Assembly: GCF_003721595.1 (NCBI RefSeq)
Contig: NZ_RJJR01000009.1
Span: 186,001-250,000 of the forward strand
Direction: 5' to 3'
Source: Hanamia caeni
GTDB taxonomy: Bacteria > Bacteroidota > Bacteroidia > Chitinophagales > Chitinophagaceae
DNA length: 64,000 nt
The position numbers were made by a program, and so were the translations under genes. Under the pieces are notes generated by a model. That model searched no databases, had not been told where the DNA came from, and saw only the letters and a program-made list of their open reading frames with translations. How positions within the stretch are numbered: the stretch's first letter is position 1; every line of letters starts with the position of its first letter. This document shows, one piece after another, positions 27,698 to 36,152 of the stretch.

Positions 27698-28324
27698 ATG
27701 AGAAATAAACCGAAGGGGGTTTTCTGCCTTGAAGGCTTTTGGTATGGCGATCACAGAGACCTGATATCAGTAACTCCCGTATTGGAACTGGTGGGCAAAC
27801 ACAGCAACATGCCTTTTGTGCATCACAGGTGCAACACCAAAGCAGAATTTGAATATTCTATTAATCGCTGGAAAACAAAATCCTTTTGTGGCAAGTATCC
27901 CATCCTCTACCTCGGGTTTCACGGCGAGCCCGGTTTTATTAAGGTAGGCAAAGAAAAGGTAACGCTTATCGATTTGGGAAATATCATTGGAAATACCTGT
28001 TCGCGCTCTATCATTCATTTCGGAAGCTGTTCCACTTTAAACCTCAGCAAAAAGCGGGTGCAAAATTTTATGGACCAAACCGAAGTACTGGCAGTAATGG
28101 GCTACAAACGGGACGTAGACTGGCTTCCATCTGCATCGTTTGAAATTTTATTGCTGGATATTCTTCAAAATAATCCCTTCGATTCTACAGGAATGAAAGT
28201 TTTTAGCCGGATGGTTCAATCCGAATGTAAACGTCAAATCACTGAGCTGGATTTCAGGTTGATGATCAACGAAAACAAACATTTTGTAAGAAAACGTCAA
28301 AAGACTGTGGCCTACGCCAGGTGA
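27698..28324 (+). CDS. DUF6642-like protein with caspase/CHAT-like His/Cys layout
   Basis: 208 residues, no signal peptide. It starts MRNKPKGVFCLEGFWYGD, typical of the uncharacterised family DUF6642. A hydrophobic strand ends in His75-Gly (PILYLGFHGEPG) and a second ends in Cys111 (SIIHFGSCST), the spacing and strand context of the catalytic dyad of caspase-like and CHAT peptidases. After it, VLAVMGYKRDVDWLPSASFEILLLDIL recalls the CHAT core block after the Cys. The protease assignment is inference; the family is formally of unknown function. It has no obvious partner: the tRNA follows and ggt diverges upstream. Confidence 0.75.
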   Translation: MRNKPKGVFCLEGFWYGDHRDLISVTPVLELVGKHSNMPFVHHRCNTKAEFEYSINRWKTKSFCGKYPILYLGFHGEPGFIKVGKEKVTLIDLGNIIGNTCSRSIIHFGSCSTLNLSKKRVQNFMDQTEVLAVMGYKRDVDWLPSASFEILLLDILQNNPFDSTGMKVFSRMVQSECKRQITELDFRLMINENKHFVRKRQKTVAYAR

Positions 28325-28497
28325 TTCTATTAAATATTTTTTTCTGAAAAATATAAAAGAAGGCTGAACTAACGGTGATGACTACACGAATTTTTAACTA
28401 CGTTAATTTTGACGAATCTGTATATTGTTTTTAATAAAATTTCTTTCAAAATCAATAGTGGATTTTAAAAAATTTTATTACAAGACAAGAAATCTTT

Positions 28498-28527
28498 TTG
28501 TTTAGTCATTAAGACTTCAATAATTTG
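28498..28527 (+). promoter_or_regulatory. Promoter of tRNA-Pro
   Basis: TTG (28498-28500), 20 bases, TAATTTG (28521-28527). The mature tRNA starts 17 bases further on, a distance that suits initiation just upstream of the tRNA. Confidence 0.6.
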
Positions 28528-28543
28528 CAGGCCCAAAAAATCG

Positions 28544-28617
28544 CGGGATGTAGCGCAGCCCGGTAGCGCGCTTCGTTCGGGACGAAGAGGCCGCTGGTTC
28601 GAATCCAGTCATCCCGA
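28544..28617 (+). tRNA. tRNA-Pro (anticodon CGG)
   Basis: 74 bases that fold as a complete cloverleaf. Acceptor stem CGGGATG/CATCCCG, D arm GCGC...GCGC, anticodon stem CTTCG/CGAAG with loop TTCGGGA (anticodon CGG, reads CCG), T arm GCTGG/CCAGT with loop TTCGAAT. The discriminator is A; the 3' CCA is not encoded. A hairpin terminator follows 24 bases downstream. Confidence 0.96.
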
Positions 28618-28919
28618 CAAAGGGGAATCAAAACCCGTCAATCCTTGTAAAATTCATTGGTTTACAGGGATTTTTTTTTGTACCTGTATCAAATAATGGC
28701 AAATAATATCAATACTCAAGTGAGTAAATCAGTGAGTATTTTAAGGCATAGAATTTGTATTCACTCAATAGCTCATAATCTATTACTTTTCAATTAGTTG
28801 TGTTATTTTTTTGACACATTTTGAGAGGATTTGAAATGGGTTTGAATGTGCAGAATCTTGACCAATGAAGATTATGCAACCTCAAATCGATTGGCAATTA
28901 AAAGTATTAGTCAGGCTTT
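28618..28919. other. Region between tRNA-Pro and the minus-strand gene block
   Basis: 302 bases. After the terminator, TACCTGTATCAAATAATGGC is followed by AATACTCA (28711-28718) and TGAGTATT (28733-28740), an 8-bp inverted repeat, within which AGTGAGTA occurs twice. The rest is AT-rich with no gene. DNA immediately 3' of a tRNA is a common integration site, but no integrase or second copy of the tRNA end was found in the window. Confidence 0.5.
28641..28679 (+). terminator. Rho-independent terminator after tRNA-Pro
   Basis: Stem ATCCTTGTAAA / TTTACAGGGAT (11 pairs with one G-U), 9-base loop, then eight T. Confidence 0.8.
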
Positions 28920-31900
28920 TCAACTCTCAATCATACGCAAATGTATGAGCGCACCCTGGTGGTTGATATTTTGATCAAGCACTTTTTTAAAATATTCCCT
29001 GGCGAGTTCTTCCTTCTTTAATCCCAGCAAACCCAGACCGATCATATAATTACAATGAGTGGCGTTCCTGGCATTAAGATCCTGGTCAAACACGAGCAAA
29101 TCAGGTAATGAAACGGCAAAATAATCAATCTTGATTTCATCACTGAGGTGTGCCTTTCCAAAACTAATCAGTTTATTAAAAATCTCATTTGCTTTTCTTG
29201 CATTGTTCAATTTCTGCCATGCAAGCCCCTGGTAAAATATTTTATCTGGTTGAGGATCGTTGTAGAAAATTGCTTGCACAGGCTCACTGTTTCCCCTTAT
29301 TGCAGATATAAATTCCTCAACAGCCTGTTCATTCATGCCCATAGCGTCATACGCGCATCCCTTAAAATAATGAATGTCATTTTCAGCAGTTCCGTATAAT
29401 TTTCCTTCTCCTAAATTACCAGGATAATGTTCTAATTTATCAAGCAGTTCTAATGCATCTTCGTTTGAACCTTTGGCCAGGGCTTTTTTCGCTAGTTCTA
29501 TATTACAGATCAAATATTGCAAAATTACTTTCCCCTCCCCTCCTTCCCATGGATGAAATTTCCTTTGGCTCAACAATTGACGGGCTTTTTCATATTCATG
29601 CAATTGATTGTAAATGGTGATTCTTTCCAAATAAAGATCATCTCTTTCTTCAACGAGTGTAAGATGTGCTTCCAGTAATTCTAATCGCTGCCGGTAATCA
29701 TAATTTTCAATTTTATACAACTGGTCTAGTTCCATTAAAATCCTGGCGTCGGTCTTATTTAATGCGAATGCCTTTTCCAACAGCGAAATGCTTTTTGAGG
29801 CATCTTTTAATTTATTATAGCAGGCTAAAGAAAGATTGCGGTGGACCGTCGCAAACTGATCATCAATAGAAATAGATCTTTCCCAACAATCGATTGCTTC
29901 ATTATATTGCCGATTGGCATACCAATAATTACCAAGATAATACAATGACTTTGCAGAAAGATGGTCGCTTATGGCGGCTTCCAGCACCATCTTATCCTCT
30001 AATTTATTGGGAAAACAATAATCAGGAGAAGCCGCTGAAGCCTTTTTAAAATAAAGCTGAGCCTGTTCTTTATTACCTAATTGAAGATGAAGCCATCCCA
30101 AATAATAATACAATAAGGGAGAGGCGTCAGGATTTCTTTCTTCATAAACCGTCAACAGCGCTATCGCTTCTTCATACATTGCTGATTGCAGATAATCAAT
30201 TGCATACTCCAGGTAGTTATTCAATGAATTTCGCATCAACTCTCTCAGCTTTTCAAGTGTCTCTTTTTTTTGGTCTTCTGGTACAACCAGGTATCTTTCA
30301 AACAAACAGCCATAATTGAAAGGGTCGATTTTTATAGAATCGCTTATCAGCCGGAGCGCCTCTTCAGTATAGCCTGTTTTACGCAATAATGCGGCCTTTA
30401 AATGCCTTGCATTGTGACTGCGGTAATTGCGGTCGATGGATTTTTCAATTAAATAAAGTGCATTCCTGAAATCTTTTTTTATGGCGGCTATTTTAGAAAG
30501 CTGCAGAAAAGCATTGTGCTGCCATGCATCATTCCAGGTGGCTTTATAAAGATATTTGTAAGCTTCATCAAAGTTGTTTTGAAGCTTAAGACAGAGCCCA
30601 AGATTATAATAAGGCTCGCCGTCATATGGATTAGGATTACGTTCTGTTAATCGTTCTACAGCCTTGCGGAAATAAGGTTCAGCTTTGGCAAATTGTCCGC
30701 GTCTCAGGTACCATAGGCCCAATGCATTGTTGTTACGAATATCTCCTGCATCTCTTTTCAGTGCTTCTTCATAATAAGGAAGCGGTGAAAAAGTAGCGTG
30801 CCTGTATTGCTCCAGGTGCAATCCATTTAGAAACAACAAGTCATTTGTTTCAATTTCTGAAGGAAGCAATGCGGCTTTTGCGGGCGCAGGTTTTTCTTTG
30901 TCAATATCTTCTTCCGGCTGATAGCTTATTAATACATTGCCCTCGTTACCTTTAGCAATGACATTTATTTGTTTAGGAAAAAAAGAAACGCCGGTAGTTA
31001 TGGTTTTTTGATAGCTTTTTAATGGCGAAAGATCGGTAGTGATTTCTTCAATGATTGAATCCTCCAGTAGAACGGTAATAATTGCATTTTTATATTCCGC
31101 AGTAACATATATTTTCACCAATATTTCATGGTTACTAAAGTCAACGTTGATTGCGGCTTCCTTGCTTGCATTCTTTACCAATCCAATCTGAGCATAAGGC
31201 ATAAAGTATTGTTCAAAACTCTTTTCTTCATTCGGTTGTATCCAACTGAAATCGGGTTGATTGTTTGTAAAAACGCCACACATGATTTCAACGTAAGGGC
31301 CGTCTTCATCTGTAAGATTTCTATCCCACGATTTTCCGAAATCGCCATTGCCCCATGTCCATTGCTTCTTGCCTGTTGACACATGATGGCTGGCTACATG
31401 AAGCATCCCGGATTGCGTATCGTGTTCATAACTGCCAATAAAATCATATTTGGATTCTCCGGCCATATATGAAGTGGGTACAGGAATATTTTTGTACCGC
31501 GAAATATCTGTACCTGGTGAATAATTGACATTGTAGTAGGTGCCGGTAGCTATGGGAAAATCGCTCACATCTCTTCTGCCATGATCATATACCGCATGAA
31601 CATCGGGCGGAAATACGGATTGATTAAAATCGTTGACTTTTACCGCAGGATTGGCCCACCATAAAAAGCTCTGGGGAAAAGGAGTTTTGTTGTATAAACG
31701 CACCTTCACTTCCACATAAGCCTTATCTGGATATAATGTAAACCCGGCCATACCTTTGGTACGAAACATTTGTTCTACTTCATTTACCCAAACGGTTTTA
31801 CTGCCATCTTCAAATTCTTCAATCGTAACATCTATAGGATCAAATGTAGATGGGCGATGATGCTGCGGCCAGTTAAATTCAATGCCTCCTGATATCCATG

Positions 31901-32237
31901 GGCCACAAAGCCCAACCAATGCAGGTTTTATTACTTTGTTGTAATAAATAAAATGGCGATTGCCAATTTTATCAAAAGCCATTTGAATGCGTCCGCCCAA
32001 TTGTGGCAGCACCTGTATTTTTATATATTTGTTCTCAAGAAATACAGCCTGATACTTTTTATCCTTTTTTTCATCGTAAATTTTTTCAATGATAGGATTT
32101 GGATATACCACGCCACTACTACCCTGGTAAACCCTTCTTTCAAAAAACATAGGATTTTTTTCGGGCTTGCCCGTTTCATACGTTGGGATAATAACCTCCT
32201 CTTCCCATATTTTTACGTAAAATTCATTCGTGATCAT
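28920..32237 (-). CDS. DUF5107 domain plus TPR repeat protein
   Basis: 1105 residues with no signal peptide seen. Residues about 30-340 form the DUF5107 beta-sandwich (galactose-mutarotase-like, QVLPQLGGRIQMAFDKIGNRHF, SGGIEFNWPQHHRP, WWANPAVKVND). From about 480 to the end there are many TPR units (ALGLWYLRRGQFAKAEPYFRKA, PLLYYYLGWLHLQLGNKEQA, CYNKLKDASKSISLLEKAF). The family occurs beside sugar-catabolic genes and may act on or bind oligosaccharides, but no reaction is known. It starts 9 bases after the sugar transporter stop, so the two are translationally linked. The lack of an export signal suggests a cytoplasmic role after uptake. Confidence 0.88.
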   Translation of the reverse strand: MITNEFYVKIWEEEVIIPTYETGKPEKNPMFFERRVYQGSSGVVYPNPIIEKIYDEKKDKKYQAVFLENKYIKIQVLPQLGGRIQMAFDKIGNRHFIYYNKVIKPALVGLCGPWISGGIEFNWPQHHRPSTFDPIDVTIEEFEDGSKTVWVNEVEQMFRTKGMAGFTLYPDKAYVEVKVRLYNKTPFPQSFLWWANPAVKVNDFNQSVFPPDVHAVYDHGRRDVSDFPIATGTYYNVNYSPGTDISRYKNIPVPTSYMAGESKYDFIGSYEHDTQSGMLHVASHHVSTGKKQWTWGNGDFGKSWDRNLTDEDGPYVEIMCGVFTNNQPDFSWIQPNEEKSFEQYFMPYAQIGLVKNASKEAAINVDFSNHEILVKIYVTAEYKNAIITVLLEDSIIEEITTDLSPLKSYQKTITTGVSFFPKQINVIAKGNEGNVLISYQPEEDIDKEKPAPAKAALLPSEIETNDLLFLNGLHLEQYRHATFSPLPYYEEALKRDAGDIRNNNALGLWYLRRGQFAKAEPYFRKAVERLTERNPNPYDGEPYYNLGLCLKLQNNFDEAYKYLYKATWNDAWQHNAFLQLSKIAAIKKDFRNALYLIEKSIDRNYRSHNARHLKAALLRKTGYTEEALRLISDSIKIDPFNYGCLFERYLVVPEDQKKETLEKLRELMRNSLNNYLEYAIDYLQSAMYEEAIALLTVYEERNPDASPLLYYYLGWLHLQLGNKEQAQLYFKKASAASPDYCFPNKLEDKMVLEAAISDHLSAKSLYYLGNYWYANRQYNEAIDCWERSISIDDQFATVHRNLSLACYNKLKDASKSISLLEKAFALNKTDARILMELDQLYKIENYDYRQRLELLEAHLTLVEERDDLYLERITIYNQLHEYEKARQLLSQRKFHPWEGGEGKVILQYLICNIELAKKALAKGSNEDALELLDKLEHYPGNLGEGKLYGTAENDIHYFKGCAYDAMGMNEQAVEEFISAIRGNSEPVQAIFYNDPQPDKIFYQGLAWQKLNNARKANEIFNKLISFGKAHLSDEIKIDYFAVSLPDLLVFDQDLNARNATHCNYMIGLGLLGLKKEELAREYFKKVLDQNINHQGALIHLRMIES

Positions 32238-32246
32238 AAACAGTTG

Positions 32247-33599
32247 CTAATGCATTTTTATATTTAATTCCAATTGTTCAAGAGTCTGGCCTTTTGTTTC
32301 ATGTACCCGTTTTTTTATAAAAAGAAATCCAAGTAAACAAACCGCCGCATACAAATAAAACGGGCCATAAGTTCCCAATACTTTTGCCAAAAAAGGAAAG
32401 GTGAAAACAAGAATAAAATAAGATGCCCATAAACAAACAATGGCAACAGAGGTTGCTTTACCGCGTATTTTATTGGGGAATATTTCAGAAATCAACACCC
32501 ATGTTACCGGCGCCAGTGAACAGGCGTACATGGCAATCGCCAGCAATACGAATACAGAAATCCATACCGTAGGAAAATGGTTTTGCAAAAGAATTGCCAG
32601 TATAATATAAATCACGGATAACCCCATAGAGCCTGCTAGCATCAATGGTCTTCGTCCCAACTTATCAACCTGCCACATTGCAACCAACGTGAAAATGAGG
32701 TTAACAATGCCAATAGAAATCGTTTCAAATAACTGGCGATCAAGATTTGCTCCTACGGATTCAAAAATCGTGGATGTGTAATTAAAAACCACATTAATAC
32801 CACATAATTGTTGAAACACTGCTAACGCAATACCAATAATAACCGCAGGTCGAACGCTTTTTTCAAAAACACTTTTTACAGGATTGGCAGTTCCGGATAA
32901 GGAAGCCTGAATTTCTTTAACAGATTGCCTTGCATAAAAAGAATTCCCAATTTTTTTGAGAATGGTTTCGGCCTTTGCAGTTTCCCCCGCTTTTATTAAC
33001 CAACGTGGGCTTTCCGGCAACCATAATACTCCCAAAAAAAATAACGAAGAAGGGATTATTCCCAAACCAAACATCCAGCGCCATGCATCTGCGCCCTTAT
33101 CTGCAAGATTGTAATTAACGAGGTTGGTTACTAATATTCCTATAACTATGGTCAGTTGGTTAATAGCCACATTACGGCCTCTTACGGGGGCCGGGGACAC
33201 CTCTGCAATGTACATAGGGCTTAGCATTGAAGCCATGCCCACCCCAATGCCGGCAGCAAAACGCATGGTTATAAAAAAATTAAATCCATTTGAAAAAGCC
33301 ATCCCTGCTGATGATACAGCAAAAATGAGCGCAGCAAGCAGTAAGCCGGGTTTCCGACCATAGCGATCTGTAAAAGTGCCTGCAAATAAACAACCTGCAA
33401 TACAACCTAATCCGAGTGAACCCGTTAAAAAACCTTCTTTCCACACATCCAATACAAACTCTGTTCTTAAGAAGGGTAATGCACCGGAAATAACGGCAAA
33501 ATCAAAACCAAACAGATAGCCGCCCAATGCAGAAATAAAAGAAATGGCAATAATGTAAGTTTGATTACCAGTAGATTGCCGGGACATCTTAAGTAACAT
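32247..33599 (-). CDS. Sugar porter, major facilitator superfamily (GLUT/XylE type)
   Basis: 450 residues (a second Met 12 bases in is an equally good start). Twelve membrane helices. Sugar-porter signatures are intact: ALGGYLFGFDFAVISGALPF in helix 1, DRYGRKPGLL, AEVSPAPVRGR, the PESPRWL motif, QQLCGINVVFNYTSTIF in helix 7, DKLGRRPLM and the closing HETKGQTLEQLE. It should import a monosaccharide, probably with protons, across the inner membrane; it serves as the final uptake step of locus 2. It is between the AraC gene (235 bases away) and the DUF5107 gene. Confidence 0.95.
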   Translation of the reverse strand: MLLKMSRQSTGNQTYIIAISFISALGGYLFGFDFAVISGALPFLRTEFVLDVWKEGFLTGSLGLGCIAGCLFAGTFTDRYGRKPGLLLAALIFAVSSAGMAFSNGFNFFITMRFAAGIGVGMASMLSPMYIAEVSPAPVRGRNVAINQLTIVIGILVTNLVNYNLADKGADAWRWMFGLGIIPSSLFFLGVLWLPESPRWLIKAGETAKAETILKKIGNSFYARQSVKEIQASLSGTANPVKSVFEKSVRPAVIIGIALAVFQQLCGINVVFNYTSTIFESVGANLDRQLFETISIGIVNLIFTLVAMWQVDKLGRRPLMLAGSMGLSVIYIILAILLQNHFPTVWISVFVLLAIAMYACSLAPVTWVLISEIFPNKIRGKATSVAIVCLWASYFILVFTFPFLAKVLGTYGPFYLYAAVCLLGFLFIKKRVHETKGQTLEQLELNIKMH

Positions 33600-33834
33600 T
33601 TTTAATTTTCAAACTTAAATGAAAAAAAGATTTTAATAATGGAGTATTACTTGAAAGGAATGGACAATATTACGAGTTTCAACGTATCTATGCTTTGAGG
33701 GTTTATTCTTTGAAGGTACACGTCTCGTTTCTTCAGCGATAAAATAAAAATTTCAGTTTTTTCTTTGCTTACTGAGAATATCATCAAAAAAATAAAGAAT
33801 AAAAGAGAGTAAAAGCGCTTTATCGTTATAGCAC

Positions 33835-34734
33835 TTATTGTTTGCGTTTCCGATATTCTAATGGAGATTGTCCCATTACGCTACTGAAGAACCGGGAGAA
33901 ATAAAAATGATCATCAATGCCCAGTTTGTAAGCAATTTCTCTCACCTGCAAATTGGTAAATTGAAGATATTGGCAGGCTTTCTGAACTTTAATATGCTTA
34001 AAATATTCAAGCGGCGGGTACCCGGTTTTCTTTTTAAAAAGCGCCGAGTAATGTGATGGAGAAATATGTACCTCGTTGGCAAGGGTTTTTAAAGTCAGCA
34101 TTTGATGCAGGTTTTTTTGCATAAAATCAATAGAAATGTCAATTGCATCTTTTTCACTTTTATTAAATGGAGTTTGAAAAACATCAGGATAACAGAAGGA
34201 AGAAAGAAAATGCCACAGGCACATATTTATATACCCAAGATTGTCGGCGCTGTAACCATTTTCAAGCGTTTCATAAATGGTATTAAACAAACGGATTCGT
34301 TCTTCTGAAAAATCAATGTCGTTGATGAATTGAGTATTATGTTTGCTTAGCAAGTGTACAAAATTACCCGCGCAGCTTCCTTTAAAATGTAGCCAATATA
34401 TGGACCAGGGATCCGTCTCTTCTGACCCATATTTATGTACAACATTCGCTGGAATGATTAAAAACTGACCCGGGTATACAGGATGTTCTTTCTTTTTGAG
34501 ATCGAGCCACCCTTTGCCATTGATACAATAAATGAGTATGTTTTGAGCGACCCCAACATATCTTTCCCGGTAATGAAATTTTGCTTTAGGATAAAAGCCA
34601 ATATCTGTAATAAAAAGTTGATGCACTAACTTAGTCTCATCACAATCCTTTACTATCTTATGAGGCAATACAATCGCTTTCTGCCCATTGAATCCATCCC
34701 TTTTTCTTCGTGTCACAGATTTGCTTTCATCCAT
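33835..34734 (-). CDS. AraC-family transcriptional regulator
   Basis: 299 residues. An N-terminal cupin-like sugar-binding domain (about 50-170, with NILIYCINGKGWLDLKKKEHPVYPGQFLIIPANVVHKY split over two strands) is followed by two helix-turn-helix motifs (about 200-295): LKTLANEVHISPSHYSALFKK and REIAYKLGIDDHFYFSRFF, and the closing GQSPLEYRKRK. This is the layout of sugar-sensing regulators such as those of arabinose, rhamnose or xylose genes. It is the only regulator in locus 2, which lacks a hybrid two-component system and a sigma/FecR pair, so it is the likely inducer. A 12-base palindrome lies just upstream. Confidence 0.94.
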   Translation of the reverse strand: MDESKSVTRRKRDGFNGQKAIVLPHKIVKDCDETKLVHQLFITDIGFYPKAKFHYRERYVGVAQNILIYCINGKGWLDLKKKEHPVYPGQFLIIPANVVHKYGSEETDPWSIYWLHFKGSCAGNFVHLLSKHNTQFINDIDFSEERIRLFNTIYETLENGYSADNLGYINMCLWHFLSSFCYPDVFQTPFNKSEKDAIDISIDFMQKNLHQMLTLKTLANEVHISPSHYSALFKKKTGYPPLEYFKHIKVQKACQYLQFTNLQVREIAYKLGIDDHFYFSRFFSSVMGQSPLEYRKRKQ

Positions 34735-34751
34735 ACAATTAAAATTAAAGA

Positions 34752-34763
34752 AATCCCGGGATT
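34752..34763. promoter_or_regulatory. 12-base palindrome before the AraC gene
   Basis: AATCCCGGGATT is a perfect palindrome in the 64-base gap between the esterase stop and the AraC start. It may be an operator or hairpin core; no second copy was found by eye. Confidence 0.3.
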
Positions 34764-34798
34764 AGCCTGTCTTTACGAAGAAATCATAACTTTTATTT

Positions 34799-36112
34799 TT
34801 ATTTCGCCTGTAACTTTTGCATTAACCACGCGGTAGATTTTGATGCTTCTTCAGCAGTAAGCCAGTGCCCGGATTCTTTGGTTATCACGGTCTCCTTAGG
34901 TGCATGGATGTTATTATAGGCGGCATAAATACTTGTTGGCGGACAAACTTCATCGTTAAATCCCCAGCCATAAATTCCCGGAATATTAATAAGCTTTGCA
35001 AAATTAGCAACATCATAATAGGCCGACACTTTTATTTTTTCTTTAGACCCCATTGATTTAATATTATCCGGACTAAACATGTGTGGCCAGCCGCCGGCAC
35101 GCCCATGTAAATAACCTGTTACATCGCTCAGAGCAAAATAAAAAGCCGCTATATATTTAATGCGATGATCAAGCGCTGCAGTAACAATGGACAACGCCCC
35201 ACCCTGGCTTCCTCCATAAACCGCAATACGGCTTGTATCAACTTCCGGTAGAGACGCCAGCAAATCAACTGCGCGTAAACAACCCAGATACACGCGGTTG
35301 TAATAGTATGTATCCCGGTTATCAAGATTTTGAAAATAATAATTATAAAGGGGCCCAAAAGCAAGATCATAGTAAAATTGGTTTGGCTGTGTGACAGTAA
35401 CTCCATGAATGCCGATTTCAAAAGTTATAATTCCTTTATGTGCCAGCGCTGTATCACCATAATACGGCCTTGCACCGGCGCCGGGTACTTTTAATAAAGC
35501 AGGATATTGACCTGGTTTTCTGGGTACACATAAAATACCGTAGATTCTTGAGCCGCTGCGATTATTTTGGACAGATACTTCATAAACATTGATAAGAGAA
35601 TCACAACGTTCCGGCAACAAAATCATTTTCCTGTCTAATGGAATTTTGAGTTGTTCTTTCCTGGCATCAGCCCAGAATGTTAAAAAATCATCAGGGGTTT
35701 TTGCAAAGGCTTTTATATTTTCAGGAGAAAACGCAGCTGTAGCAAGTGCACGATATTTTTTCCCATCAATTGTTGCCGTTACCACACAGCGCAAAAAGCC
35801 TGGCTCCAATAAAGTGCCACCGTTTATGATTTTTTTATTATTCGTTGTCGAAAAATTCTCAACAATAGACGGTTTCATTTTTTCCTTCCCAATTTCCAAA
35901 TGCAGTGGAACATTTTTTATCAATTGTCCTTTTTGAAAAACTTCAATCGAGAAGATAGCTTTTTCGCCAACCTTATATTTCCAATCGGAATGATTTAAAG
36001 TTACTTTGATTGAAACGGCATCCTGGTTGGTTTGAGCAATTCCACGATGTATCGTCCCTGCTAAAAGCAGGAAAGAGAAGCCAAACAACAGCTTTTTATA
36101 ATTTTTCAACAT
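34799..36112 (-). CDS. AXE1-family acetyl esterase, exported
   Basis: 437 residues with a signal peptide to about 26. An extra N-terminal beta-sandwich domain (about 30-130) precedes the alpha/beta hydrolase of the acetyl-xylan-esterase (AXE1/CE7-like) family. The triad is Ser302 in YGGSQGGALS, Asp387 in GWGFNDEVCPP and His416 in KESGHW. KVPGAGARPYYGD forms the oxyanion side. It should remove O-acetyl groups from sugars released by the locus. It starts 40 bases after the GH97 stop and is followed by the regulator. Confidence 0.9.
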   Translation of the reverse strand: MLKNYKKLLFGFSFLLLAGTIHRGIAQTNQDAVSIKVTLNHSDWKYKVGEKAIFSIEVFQKGQLIKNVPLHLEIGKEKMKPSIVENFSTTNNKKIINGGTLLEPGFLRCVVTATIDGKKYRALATAAFSPENIKAFAKTPDDFLTFWADARKEQLKIPLDRKMILLPERCDSLINVYEVSVQNNRSGSRIYGILCVPRKPGQYPALLKVPGAGARPYYGDTALAHKGIITFEIGIHGVTVTQPNQFYYDLAFGPLYNYYFQNLDNRDTYYYNRVYLGCLRAVDLLASLPEVDTSRIAVYGGSQGGALSIVTAALDHRIKYIAAFYFALSDVTGYLHGRAGGWPHMFSPDNIKSMGSKEKIKVSAYYDVANFAKLINIPGIYGWGFNDEVCPPTSIYAAYNNIHAPKETVITKESGHWLTAEEASKSTAWLMQKLQAK

Positions 36113-36152
36113 GACCTTAATTTACTCTTATAAACCGATTAAGGAAAAATAT

